A stretch of DNA of 64,000 bases from NCBI RefSeq assembly GCF_000292525.1, contig NZ_AEYF01000004.1, positions 1 to 64,000 on the forward strand, given 5' to 3'. Source of the DNA: Rhizobium sp. CCGE 510. GTDB lineage: Bacteria > Pseudomonadota > Alphaproteobacteria > Rhizobiales > Rhizobiaceae. Numbering within the stretch: position 1 is the stretch's first letter; the number at the start of each line of letters is the position of its first letter. This document shows, in pieces, positions 46,151-54,664 of the stretch. A program made the translations under genes and the position numbers. The notes under the pieces are model-generated. The model had not been told where the DNA came from and did no database searches. It was given only the letters and a program-made list of their open reading frames with translations.

Positions 46151-46525
46151 TTGAAGAGTTTTGTTGCTGCGGCTGTCGCAATCGGTGTTGTCTGCTCCTG
46201 CGCTTCTGTCGCGTCCGCGCAGACGAAGGGTGACTGGGTTCTCGGAAACTACAAGGGCGCCGGTTATTGGTTCCCCGGCGTTATCGACACGGTCGCAGGC
46301 GGGAAGGTCACGATCCGCTATGATGACGGCGATAAGGAGACCGTTCCTGTGAGCGACGTGCGTCCTTACGATTGGGTCATCAGCAAGAAGGTGGAATGCA
46401 ACTACAAGGGCGCTGGCGATTGGTATGCCGGCAAAATCACCTCGCTTGGCGGCGAGAAGATCGGCATTGCCTATGATGACGGCGACAAGGAAACCACCCG
46501 CACCGGCCGTTGCCGTTCCAAATAA
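46151..46525 (+). CDS. Secreted tandem Tudor-like repeat protein, 124 aa
   Basis: The TTG start at 46151 has a strong GGAGG ribosome site. A signal peptide ends near SVASAQ. The mature chain is two copies of a 45-residue unit: GNYKGAGYWFPGVIDTVAGG with VTIRYDDGDKETVPVSDV, and CNYKGAGDWYAGKITSLGGE with IGIAYDDGDKETTRTGRC. Each has the aromatic-rich strands and D-D-G-D-x-E of Tudor/Agenet-like barrels, usual in eukaryotic chromatin readers. Two cysteines lie in the second unit. The role is unknown. Confidence 0.75.
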   Translation: MKSFVAAAVAIGVVCSCASVASAQTKGDWVLGNYKGAGYWFPGVIDTVAGGKVTIRYDDGDKETVPVSDVRPYDWVISKKVECNYKGAGDWYAGKITSLGGEKIGIAYDDGDKETTRTGRCRSK

Positions 46526-46598
46526 GTCCGTCCCTAAACTAGGGTAAGATCAGCCCGTCGCCTCAAAGCGGCGGGTTTTGCTTTCTTCGGTGGGCGTC

Positions 46599-47774
46599 TC
46601 AAATGACGGGCGGCGCTGCAGAAAGCGATTTTCCGGTCATCCGGCTGGCGGCCACTGCATAACCGCCTGATGCACCGTCGATGAAATGCATGTGGTCGCG
46701 CGAAATCGGCGTCGGCACGAAGCAGGTCATCAGCGCCGAGGCCTGCCGATGCAGGCCGTAGCGGGCAATGCCCCTGGCCCGCGCCGCTTCCAGCAGGGTC
46801 TCGATCCGTTTCAGATGTTCGGCATCGACGTCGACCGTCATCTTCAGCCCGTCGTCGAATTTGCGGAAATCGGAATTGCCGGCGACGTCGCGCTTGTAGC
46901 GGCGCGCATCGAAGCGGCCGAGCGGAATGCCGAGCCTGTAGAACAGCACGGTCACCGCGAGTTGCAGGAAGATGAAGAGCTTCTGCCGCAACCGCCGGCC
47001 GGCCGGCGCGGTGGCCTTGGCCTCGCGGTTGATGCCGTGCAGCGAGAAGGCGAAGTTTGGGCCGCCGGCCGGCACCGGATGGCTGTCGCGGTTCTGCTCG
47101 GTGGTGATGGCGACGATGCCGTTGACGAGGTCGCGGAATTCTTCGCCCGGCCGGCCTTCGCCGGGAACCGCGATGATCGAGACGATCTCGCCGTTTTGCG
47201 CATCGATCGGGCTCCAGCGGCACGAGAGGCCGGTCAGATCCGGACGTGTTCCGGACGCCCCGCGCTCGACGGCGTAATGGCCGAGCTTCATCTGCCGTTC
47301 GGCCCAGCTGGTGCCGCCGCCCCAAAACATCGCATAGGTGACATGCGGGCTTGCCGAGTAACGCGCGACGCGGACGTCCAAGCCCTCTGCGCGCGTGTCC
47401 GTGACCGGAACGATGGCGATGCGCAGCATCAGGCCGAGATCTTCCTCGACCCAGACCTGCACGGCGGCAAGGGCATCACGCGCCGCCTGCTCCAACGAGC
47501 CCGGAAGCGCGATCAGGGCGCCGTCGCCACCGAAGACGAAAGGATAATCGCCCTTGCCGACAGCGTTGAGGACAGCCGAAATGACGCTGGCGCCCGCCAT
47601 GTTGACGTCCTTGTACCGGCCGCCGGCAATCGCCTGCGTCGAGCCGACGATATCGGCAAGCGCCAGCACCCACCTCTCCGGCAGCGGCCGGTAATTGGCG
47701 GCATCGGTCACGCCCTCGAAGGCGCTGAACAACGGCACGGCGGCAAAGAATTCTTCGTCGGTCACGGTTTTCAT
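46599..47774 (-). CDS. DUF3095 protein with a class III cyclase-like N domain
   Basis: The 391-residue protein has ALADIVGSTQAIAGGRYKD near residue 40 and FVFGGDGALIALPGSLEQAA further on. This resembles the metal-binding and GDGA sites of class III nucleotide cyclases. Downstream DUF3095 features include RYSASPHVTYAMFWGGGTSW and LFYRLGIPLGRFDARRYKRD, and SALMTCFVPTP near the end. Cyclase activity has not been established here. The start MKTVTDEEFFA at 47774 was preferred over 47825. It is divergent from the small methyltransferase. Confidence 0.8.
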   Translation of the reverse strand: MKTVTDEEFFAAVPLFSAFEGVTDAANYRPLPERWVLALADIVGSTQAIAGGRYKDVNMAGASVISAVLNAVGKGDYPFVFGGDGALIALPGSLEQAARDALAAVQVWVEEDLGLMLRIAIVPVTDTRAEGLDVRVARYSASPHVTYAMFWGGGTSWAERQMKLGHYAVERGASGTRPDLTGLSCRWSPIDAQNGEIVSIIAVPGEGRPGEEFRDLVNGIVAITTEQNRDSHPVPAGGPNFAFSLHGINREAKATAPAGRRLRQKLFIFLQLAVTVLFYRLGIPLGRFDARRYKRDVAGNSDFRKFDDGLKMTVDVDAEHLKRIETLLEAARARGIARYGLHRQASALMTCFVPTPISRDHMHFIDGASGGYAVAASRMTGKSLSAAPPVI

Positions 47775-47898
47775 GTCATCCAGCTTAGCACAGACCCATG
47801 TTGCCACTGCAACGCCATTTCCCATTTACGGCAATCGACTTGGCAAGGTTTCATGTGTTAGCACGCGCTCACGATTTTTCATGACGGATATGGATTAG

Positions 47899-48378
47899 AT
47901 GAGCCGCCTCGACAGCTTCATTCGCCGGTTGACGGCCCAACGCGACATTTTGAACGCGATCATCGATCTGGTCGGCGAAATCGACGGCCCGGTGCTGGAA
48001 TTCGGCCTCGGCAACGGCCGCACCTATGACCACCTGCGCGAAAATTTCCCCGGCCGCCGCATCGTCGCCTTCGACTGGGAGGTCCGCTCCTATTCGGCCT
48101 CGACGCCGGCGGCGGAGGATATGGTAACCGGCAATATCCGCGACTCCGGCCAGGCCTTCCTCGGCATCGGCGCGGCGCTCGCCCATGCCGATATCGGCAC
48201 CGGCCATGACGAGATCGACGCGGTGACGCTCACCTGGCTGCCGCAACTGATGGCCGGCGTCCTCGCCCCAAACGGCATCGCCGTCAGCGGCCTGCCGCTG
48301 GAGCATGCCGAACTGCTGGCGCTGCCGCTGCCGGAGGGGATCAAGGACGGGCGGTATTTTCTGTATCGGAGGACATGA
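47899..48378 (+). CDS. Small class I SAM-dependent methyltransferase
   Basis: The 159-residue protein has the SAM motif VLEFGLGNGRTYDHLRENFP, a following acidic site (RRIVAFDWEVRSY) and a C-terminal strand (LAPNGIAVSGLPL). The pattern matches the small Methyltransf_17 group. The substrate is unknown; the size suggests a single Rossmann domain without a recognition domain. The start ATG at 47899 is the family start. It stands alone. Confidence 0.85.
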   Translation: MSRLDSFIRRLTAQRDILNAIIDLVGEIDGPVLEFGLGNGRTYDHLRENFPGRRIVAFDWEVRSYSASTPAAEDMVTGNIRDSGQAFLGIGAALAHADIGTGHDEIDAVTLTWLPQLMAGVLAPNGIAVSGLPLEHAELLALPLPEGIKDGRYFLYRRT

Positions 48379-48544
48379 GCAGGCGGATGAGCCGACTACG
48401 CGGCACGGGGAGGCGTGCAAAGCACCACATTGTATGAGCGAATCCCCCGGCACGTCGCGAACCAAGCCCATCTCGTGGCCATCGAAGTTAAAAGCCTCCC
48501 CGCCCAAGCGTCGCTTTTGAACGCCGACGCGGTGGAACTGCCTC

Positions 48545-48574
48545 ATTGCAATTTATGCGTTTGAATTGTAGCTG
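48545..48574 (+). promoter_or_regulatory. Shared upstream element, DUF805 unit 1
   Basis: ATTGCAATTTATGCG followed by TTTGAATTGTAGCTG lies 78 bases before the GTG start of the first DUF805 gene. The same 30-base element, with few changes, precedes each of the three copies, so it is a good candidate for a promoter or operator. Confidence 0.5.
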
Positions 48575-48652
48575 TTTTTTGGTCGGCCTACGGGTCCGAG
48601 CCGATAGGTGAGGATCACCAAGGTCGCAGCTGGCAGAGATGGAGCATTTAAA

Positions 48653-49099
48653 GTGGGGTTTACTGAAGCTGCCGGTACGGTTCTGGTGCAGAAGTATGCA
48701 ACGTTCTCCGGCAGGGCCTCCCGCTCGGAATATTGGTGGTATGTTTTATTCTATATTTTAGTGCTGATTGCGATGGGCGTCTTGTGCAATGTGGTCGCCG
48801 GCTTTTCCGATTTCCGGGACGGAGTTCCCCCACCACTCGCCCTCCTCTTCTTCCTCTGCGGATTGATTTGGCTCGCAATGTTTTTGCCAGCGATAGCAGT
48901 TCAAGTTCGCCGCTTTCATGATCGCAACATTTCCGGTTGGTGGTATCTCGGGCTGTGCATTGCTAATTTCGTTCCCTACATCGGTCTGATTGCAGTTATT
49001 GCGATCCTGGTGATCAACGTGCTTCCGGGCACCGAAGGTCCGAACAAGTTCGGGCCCGATCCGTTGCGTCCTCAAGCGCGCGCGGAGGTCTTTGCCTAA
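48653..49099 (+). CDS. DUF805 membrane protein, tandem copy 1
   Basis: This 148-residue DUF805 protein has three or four membrane segments. The N terminus KYATFSGRASRSEYWWYVLF and the C-terminal VQVRRFHDRNISGWWYLGL are the family signatures; the tail ends KFGPDPLRPQARAEVFA. The start is GTG at 48653, by analogy with the ATGGGGTTTACT starts of the two following copies. The middle segment differs most among the copies. Function is unknown. Confidence 0.85.
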   Translation: MGFTEAAGTVLVQKYATFSGRASRSEYWWYVLFYILVLIAMGVLCNVVAGFSDFRDGVPPPLALLFFLCGLIWLAMFLPAIAVQVRRFHDRNISGWWYLGLCIANFVPYIGLIAVIAILVINVLPGTEGPNKFGPDPLRPQARAEVFA

Positions 49100-49150
49100 G
49101 AGCTGGGTATCCTCAACTTTGTGCTAGCGCCTGTTTGAAACAACCGACTT

Positions 49151-49180
49151 ATTGCAATTTCTGCGTTTGACTTGCAGCTG
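49151..49180 (+). promoter_or_regulatory. Shared upstream element, DUF805 unit 2
   Basis: ATTGCAATTTCTGCG with TTTGACTTGCAGCTG lies 77 bases before the second copy. The longer flank (ACAACCGACTT) also resembles that of unit 3, showing that regulatory DNA was copied along with the gene. Confidence 0.5.
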
Positions 49181-49257
49181 GTTTTCATCTGATATTTCGG
49201 TAATTCCAAGGCGATGGTCAGTGATCGCCGCGCCAGTAAGCAGAAATGAGCATTTCA

Positions 49258-49704
49258 ATGGGGTTTACTAAAGCCGTTCGGACGGTTTTCAAGGAGAAAT
49301 ATGCGACCTTCTCTGGCAGGGCTTCCCGCTCGGAGTATTGGTGGTCTTATCTTCTCTATATGCTGGGGTTGATTGCATTTGTGATTGCAATTAGTGGAAC
49401 TCTCGTCGCCGCTCTTAGTGACATTGCATCTTTGTCACTAATGATTGCCCTCCCAGTCATCGGCGGATTGCTTGTCCTTGCAGCTTTGTTGCCAGCGATA
49501 GCCGTTCAGGTCCGCCGCTTCCACGATCGCAACATTTCAGGTTGGTGGTATCTCGCGCTGTTCATCGGCAGCTTAGTTCCTTACGTCGGTATCATTGCAG
49601 GGATCGCGATCCTCGTGATCAGCGTACTCAAAGGCACAGAGGGCCCAAACAAGTTTGGGCCGGATCCGCTGCGTCCCGAGGCGAGAGCAGAGGTTTTTGC
49701 GTAA
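49258..49704 (+). CDS. DUF805 membrane protein, tandem copy 2
   Basis: The 148-residue second copy begins MGFTKAVRTVFKEKYATFSG and has the same signatures as copy 1 (RRFHDRNISGWWYLAL, NKFGPDPLRPEARAEVFA). It starts at 49258; a frame open from 49246 adds four residues. The hydrophobic centre diverges, including AISGTLVAALSDIASLSLM. It stands between copies 1 and 3 with 150-200 base gaps that include repeated promoter DNA. Confidence 0.87.
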   Translation: MGFTKAVRTVFKEKYATFSGRASRSEYWWSYLLYMLGLIAFVIAISGTLVAALSDIASLSLMIALPVIGGLLVLAALLPAIAVQVRRFHDRNISGWWYLALFIGSLVPYVGIIAGIAILVISVLKGTEGPNKFGPDPLRPEARAEVFA

Positions 49705-49794
49705 AGAGCAAGTCTTGGCTGCCGACGGCGTTGTTCCTTCCACCTTGACTCAGTTTTCGCGTCACCTGGCGCCAGTTTTTGAAGCAACCGGCTT

Positions 49795-49824
49795 ATTGCA
49801 ATTTTTACGTTTGAATTGTAGCTG
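49795..49824 (+). promoter_or_regulatory. Shared upstream element, DUF805 unit 3
   Basis: ATTGCAATTTTTACG with TTTGAATTGTAGCTG lies 83 bases before the third copy. It is nearly identical to the element of unit 1. Confidence 0.5.
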
Positions 49825-49907
49825 TTTTCTCCTGCGAATTATTATCGCAGCAAGACGCTGGAGAACCCGCCGGCTACCGCGCTTGCAAGCAGAAATGGGA
49901 AATTAAT

Positions 49908-50354
49908 ATGGGGTTTACTCAAGCTGTTCGGACAGTTTTGACGCAGAAATATGCAACTTTCTCCGGTAGGGCCTCCCGTTCCGAATATTGGTGGTTTCAG
50001 CTGTTCTATGGATTGTTGGCTCTCGCAATAGTAGTTTTGGCCTTCGCTGCAGGCGCGTTTTCCGGCCAGCAGGGCGGAACATCTTCACTGGTGGTCGTCC
50101 TTATGATTATTGGCGGATTGTTGGCGCTCGGCCTCGTTTCGCCGATCCTAGCCCTTCAGGTTCGCCGCTTTCATGATCGCAACATGTCCGGTTGGTGGTA
50201 TCTTGCGGTGATCATCTTGGGCATGGTTCCCGTTATCGGTCGCGTTAGCGGCCTCGCGATTACCATTATTTCCGCGATGAAGGGCACCGAAGGTCCGAAC
50301 AAGTTTGGTCCGGATCCGCTGCGTCCCGACGCGCGGGCAGAGGTCTTTGCCTAG
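49908..50354 (+). CDS. DUF805 membrane protein, tandem copy 3
   Basis: The 148-residue third copy begins MGFTQAVRTVLTQKYATFSG and ends NKFGPDPLRPDARAEVFA. The core RRFHDRNMSGWWYLAVIIL is kept; the central hydrophobic region has GAFSGQQGGTSSLV in a loop. Only three bases separate its stop from the DUF4129 gene, so the third copy may be read together with the MoxR operon. Confidence 0.87.
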   Translation: MGFTQAVRTVLTQKYATFSGRASRSEYWWFQLFYGLLALAIVVLAFAAGAFSGQQGGTSSLVVVLMIIGGLLALGLVSPILALQVRRFHDRNMSGWWYLAVIILGMVPVIGRVSGLAITIISAMKGTEGPNKFGPDPLRPDARAEVFA

Positions 50355-50357
50355 AAG

Positions 50358-51113
50358 ATGACAATGCGCAACGCCGGCCTGCTGGTGGCTTTGTTCCTGG
50401 CCACCTCGGCTCCCTTTCCGCCTGCGCAAGCGCAGGACAGCAGCAGTCAGCAGGTTGAGGGCGGTGATCCTCAAAGGAGCGCCGCTGGGGCGGAATATGC
50501 CTCGCAGTGCCAGCAGAACGGCCTGCGCTGTACGCTGGTCTATGGCGACGCCTCTGCAAAAGACGCACCGGCATCGAATACGACAACATCGTCACCGCAA
50601 CGCAAGCCATTGTTTATCCCGCGTGAGCCGGTCGTCAGCGGTCCTCTGGCGGTTGCCGTGGTGCTTGTCGGTCTCATCGTTGTCATCGGCTTATGGATCC
50701 GCTTCGGAAATGGCGGTGTCTTGCTCTCGTCTGCTCCTCGCGAAATGAAGCGGCAGGGGGAGGCGCCGGAAAGCTGGCGCACATCGGCCGCGGAGGCTGA
50801 GGAAAAGCCGAGCGATTTTCTGCAGCGCATTGCGGCCATGGCGGATCGGCGGCAGGCGCTTGTCCTGCTGCTCAGGCATTGCCTGCTGCACGCGGCGGAT
50901 ATTACTGGAACACGTTTATTCCGCGCCGATACGGAACGCGCCGTTTTCGCCCGGCTGCCGAAAAATATGCCCGACCGCGAGCGGCTTGCAAATTTCCTGA
51001 CTGCGGTGGAACTCGTCCATTACGGCGGCCGCAGCGTTGCGGAAAACCATTTCAGCACCCTGCTCGCCGCGGCGCGCGACCTTCTGTCGATCGGCCGATT
51101 GACCCATGCGTAA
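50358..51113 (+). CDS. DUF4129 domain protein of the MoxR cluster
   Basis: The 251-residue protein has a signal peptide (LLVALFLATSAPFPPAQAQ), an exported low-complexity region, a membrane segment (GPLAVAVVLVGLIVVIGLWI) and a cytoplasmic DUF4129 domain (RQALVLLLRHCLLHAADITG to HFSTLLAAARDLL). In clusters of this type it works with DUF58, DUF4350 and MoxR proteins; the shared role is thought to be envelope-related assembly but is not defined. The stop overlaps the next start by eight bases. Confidence 0.88.
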   Translation: MTMRNAGLLVALFLATSAPFPPAQAQDSSSQQVEGGDPQRSAAGAEYASQCQQNGLRCTLVYGDASAKDAPASNTTTSSPQRKPLFIPREPVVSGPLAVAVVLVGLIVVIGLWIRFGNGGVLLSSAPREMKRQGEAPESWRTSAAEAEEKPSDFLQRIAAMADRRQALVLLLRHCLLHAADITGTRLFRADTERAVFARLPKNMPDRERLANFLTAVELVHYGGRSVAENHFSTLLAAARDLLSIGRLTHA

Positions 51114-52401
51114 GTCGGCCCCCGTTTTGATCCTGATTCTGGTGCTTGGGCTTGCAGCACTGGCGCTCTTCTGGCTGCCTCGGGATAACGATTATGACCA
51201 TTCGCCTCTCGGCAGCAAAGGCTTGCAGCTGTGGCTGGAGGCTAAAGGCATACCCGTTGTCCGATCCAATGCGCATGTCACCAAAGCACGCTCGCAGATC
51301 TCATTGCGCATTCTTTCCCTGCCGATCTCGAAGGATGAGGTCGTCGCCCGCAAAGGCGAGGTTGGCGCCCCTCGGGCAGACGAGGAAACGGGCGAGGCGG
51401 GTCTGGAAAACTGGTCCTATGAGGCGATCAACCACGAGCTGCCGACGCTGATAATAATGCCAAAATGGCGCGGCAGCGTGTTGAAGGATGGTATTGCTAG
51501 GCAATCGGATCTGGTTGCTCTCACCGACATCCAAGAAGAACTCGACAAGATCGATCCTTCGGATTTTCGTCTCGATCGATACGGCCCGAGTTTTGAGCAG
51601 GCGCAACCACACCTAGAGCCGGGCCAGCCGGTCAAGATCGCCTTGTATGAGGCACAGACCTTCGAGCGGGAGAGCCTGCCAAGCCGCTGCCACGAGCTCG
51701 CGGGTATGCCGTCAGGTGCGCTGATCGTCCAGTGCGAGGACAACCCGTTTGTCTATCTGCTGTCGGATCCCGACCTGTTGAACAATCACGGGATGGCCCT
51801 GGCCGATAACGCCTCCTTCGCCGTGTCGCTCGTCACGCTGCTGCGCGGCGCCAGCGAGACGCGGCCAATCTATCTGGATACATCAGGCCAATCTCTGGAC
51901 AGCGAAAAACCGGCTGACGAGGGCAAGTCCTATGAGCGCTCTGCCTCCGATCTCAAGCGGTTTTTCGCCTATCCGCTGTCGCTCATCTGGGGAACGCTGC
52001 TCGTCGTCGCAACAATCTGCTTCTGGCGGGGCGCCTATCGCTTCGGGCCGCCTTTGCGTGAGACATCCGCAAACATCGAGCTGTCGAAGACTGCCGCGAT
52101 CGACGCCACGGCGCGGCTCTTGCGCCTATCGGGCAATGACGGCCGGATGGCCGGTCAGTTCGTGCTGCATCTGCTTGCCGACAAGGCGCAGCTGCTCTTC
52201 GGTTCCGGAGCTGGCAATCAGGCAGGGATAGCGCGGCTGTTTCAACGTCTGGCGCGCCGCGACAAGGCGGGAGCGCAGGCCTTGCATGCCGCAGCCGAGG
52301 CGCTGATCGAACGCGGACATGTGATGACGCGGGCGGATCTGCACCGCCATCTCGAGATATTCAGAAAATTGCTAGGGAGCATTGAGCTTGGATCTAGGTG
52401 A
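51106..52401 (+). CDS. DUF4350 domain membrane protein
   Basis: The 431-residue protein has an N-terminal membrane segment (APVLILILVLGLAALALFWL) and the DUF4350 domain that follows (DHSPLGSKGLQLWLEAKGIP). A second membrane segment lies near residue 290 (YPLSLIWGTLLVVATICFW), followed by a cytoplasmic helical tail. The tail overlaps the start of the MoxR gene. It is a standard member of MoxR/DUF58 clusters. No catalytic site is obvious. Confidence 0.86.
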   Translation: MRKSAPVLILILVLGLAALALFWLPRDNDYDHSPLGSKGLQLWLEAKGIPVVRSNAHVTKARSQISLRILSLPISKDEVVARKGEVGAPRADEETGEAGLENWSYEAINHELPTLIIMPKWRGSVLKDGIARQSDLVALTDIQEELDKIDPSDFRLDRYGPSFEQAQPHLEPGQPVKIALYEAQTFERESLPSRCHELAGMPSGALIVQCEDNPFVYLLSDPDLLNNHGMALADNASFAVSLVTLLRGASETRPIYLDTSGQSLDSEKPADEGKSYERSASDLKRFFAYPLSLIWGTLLVVATICFWRGAYRFGPPLRETSANIELSKTAAIDATARLLRLSGNDGRMAGQFVLHLLADKAQLLFGSGAGNQAGIARLFQRLARRDKAGAQALHAAAEALIERGHVMTRADLHRHLEIFRKLLGSIELGSR

Positions 52402-53344
52402 ATTTCGCAATCTGATCGCCACCGTTCGCGGCGAAATCGGCAAAGTGGTGCAGGGGCAGGATGCGATCATCGATCTCGTCCTGATCTCGATCTTTGCCGG
52501 CGGCCACTGCCTCGTCGAAGGCCCTCCCGGCACGGCCAAAACCCTGCTTGCCCGTTCGGTTTCCGCCGCCATGGCACTAATCTATCGTCGCATCCAGTTC
52601 ACGCCCGATCTGATGCCCGGCGATGTCCTGGGTGTTAATCTCTTCAACTTCCAGATCAATCAGTTCCACCTGACCAAGGGTCCGATCTTTACCGACATTC
52701 TTCTCGCCGACGAGATCAATCGCGCTCCGCCGAAGACGCAATCCGCGCTGCTGCAAGCGATGAACGAGCGGATGGTCACGCTCGACGGAACCGATTATTC
52801 CCTGGGACCGGATTTCTTCGTGCTTGCCACGCAAAACCCGATCGAGCAACAGGGCACCTATCCCCTGCCCGAAGCCCAGCTCGACCGCTTCCTGTTCAAG
52901 CTCGTCGTCGATTTTCCCGACCGCGATACGGAAATTGCCATTCTCTCCAAACACGCCAAGCAGGCGCTGCAATCGGATATGCGCAATGCCGGCATCCGCC
53001 CGCTCGTCACCAGTGCGACGCTCGCCGAGGGGCGGGCGCTGATCGATGCGATCCATCTGGACAGCACGATCCTGACCTATGTCGTCGACCTGGTGCGCGC
53101 GACGCGCTCTGATGCCGATATTCTCTACGGCGCATCGACGCGCGCCGCCGACGCTCTGGCCTCGGCCGTTCGTGTGCGTGCGGCATTCGAGGGCCGGGAT
53201 TACGGCTTGCCGGATGATGTTCAGGCATTGCTGGTGCCGGCGCTTCGCCACCGCATCATTCTCTCGCCTTCGGCCGAAATCGACGGCCGCACGCCGGACG
53301 AGGTGCTCCGCAACATCATGAACCGCGTGGATGCGCCCCGTTAA
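52382..53344 (+). CDS. MoxR family AAA+ ATPase
   Basis: The 320-residue ATPase has Walker A EGPPGTAKTLLARS, Walker B ILLADEINRAPPKTQ, sensor 1 VLATQNPIEQQGTYPLPEAQ and the arginine finger near LDRF. It is thought to act as a chaperone that remodels or activates the DUF58/vWA partner proteins. The start is TTG at 52382 or TTG 52388; the ribosome site GGGAG fits 52388 slightly better. It overlaps the DUF4350 gene. Confidence 0.94.
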   Translation: MSLDLGEFRNLIATVRGEIGKVVQGQDAIIDLVLISIFAGGHCLVEGPPGTAKTLLARSVSAAMALIYRRIQFTPDLMPGDVLGVNLFNFQINQFHLTKGPIFTDILLADEINRAPPKTQSALLQAMNERMVTLDGTDYSLGPDFFVLATQNPIEQQGTYPLPEAQLDRFLFKLVVDFPDRDTEIAILSKHAKQALQSDMRNAGIRPLVTSATLAEGRALIDAIHLDSTILTYVVDLVRATRSDADILYGASTRAADALASAVRVRAAFEGRDYGLPDDVQALLVPALRHRIILSPSAEIDGRTPDEVLRNIMNRVDAPR

Positions 53345-54664
53345 ATGCGCCCATCCCGGTATCTGATCGCGGTTGTTCTGATTTTGGCGGCGGTGACGGT
53401 TTTCGTCAGCGTGTGGTGGCACGATATGGGCTACCTGTTACTTGGCCTGTGGGTCGCGCTTGCGGCACTGACGGCAGGCGATCTGGTCATGTCGGCCTTG
53501 TCGGGCCGGATGACGGTGGAATTCGATCTGCCGCCGCAAGGTTTTGTCGGCCACACCGTCGCGTTCACCGCCACCATCCGGCCGCAGAAGGGCGCAGTGC
53601 CTGACAATATCGAGATCCGGCTCGATTGCGCTCCCGAGCTTGTCGTCGGCGAAAGCAGATCGGCAAGCGCCATGCCAGTCTCTGGAGAGAAATCTGCCGG
53701 GGCCTCTTTGGATCTTCACCTGACGCGACGGGGACGATACGCCGTCCATGAGCTGTGGCTGAAGTGGCCGTCGCGGCTGAAGCTGCTCGAGATGATCGCG
53801 CGAATGCCGGTGGGAAAAGAGATCGCCGTCCTGCCCGACATATCGCCGGTGCTGTCAGGGGCGATAAGGACGCAGATCCTGCCGCTGGAAGCCGGCCAGA
53901 AAGATCTGCGGCTGCGTGGCGAAGGATCGGAGTTCCATCAGCTGCGTGAATTTGTAAGCGGTATGGATCCGCGCAGCATCGATTGGAAGCGGTCCGCCCG
54001 GATGCGCAATCTGGTGGTGCGCGAGATGCGGGCCGAACGAAACCACCAGATCATCCTGTGCATCGATTCCGGACGGCTCATGGCCGAACAGCTCGGCGGC
54101 TTCACCAAGCTCGATCGCGCCATCAACGCGGCATTGGCAATGTGCTGGGCCGGTGGCCTTGCCGGCGATCTCGTGGGTTTCTACAGTTTCGACAGCCGCC
54201 CGCGCCTGTTCGTGCCGGCCTTGCCTGGAAGAGCAGCCTTTCCGCGGCTGCAGACGATGTGCGCCGAGCTGCGGTATGAAACCCAGGAGAGCAATCATAC
54301 GCTGGGACTGACGCATCTGTCGGGGCGCCTGAAACGACGTTCGCTGATCGTGATATTCTCCGATTTCGTCGACAGCATCACGGCGGAGCTGATGATCGAG
54401 AACATTCAGGTGCTCGCCCGGCATCATTTCATTGTCTACGTCGCCTTGCGCGATCCGATGCTGGCAAAGCTGGTGGAACCCGAGGAGGTGACGCTGGACG
54501 CTATCGCCCGCTCCGTCGCAGCGCGCCAGATCCTTCAGGAGAGGCGCACGGTGATGGAAAAGCTGGCGCGTCTCGGCGTACTCTGCCTCGACAGCACACC
54601 GGAGGCACTGACCTCGGATCTTATTGCGCGTTACATCGAAATCAAATCCCGTGAGATGATATGA
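53345..54664 (+). CDS. DUF58 domain protein
   Basis: The 439-residue protein has two N-terminal membrane segments (residues 5-50), an exposed beta domain and then the DUF58 core. The core reads LRGEGSEFHQLREFVSGMDP, then SIDWKRSARMRNLVVREMRA and IILCIDSGRLMAEQ; the last has a von Willebrand factor A-like Asp-x-Ser metal site. It begins directly after the MoxR stop. MoxR ATPases usually act on such proteins. Confidence 0.92.
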   Translation: MRPSRYLIAVVLILAAVTVFVSVWWHDMGYLLLGLWVALAALTAGDLVMSALSGRMTVEFDLPPQGFVGHTVAFTATIRPQKGAVPDNIEIRLDCAPELVVGESRSASAMPVSGEKSAGASLDLHLTRRGRYAVHELWLKWPSRLKLLEMIARMPVGKEIAVLPDISPVLSGAIRTQILPLEAGQKDLRLRGEGSEFHQLREFVSGMDPRSIDWKRSARMRNLVVREMRAERNHQIILCIDSGRLMAEQLGGFTKLDRAINAALAMCWAGGLAGDLVGFYSFDSRPRLFVPALPGRAAFPRLQTMCAELRYETQESNHTLGLTHLSGRLKRRSLIVIFSDFVDSITAELMIENIQVLARHHFIVYVALRDPMLAKLVEPEEVTLDAIARSVAARQILQERRTVMEKLARLGVLCLDSTPEALTSDLIARYIEIKSREMI

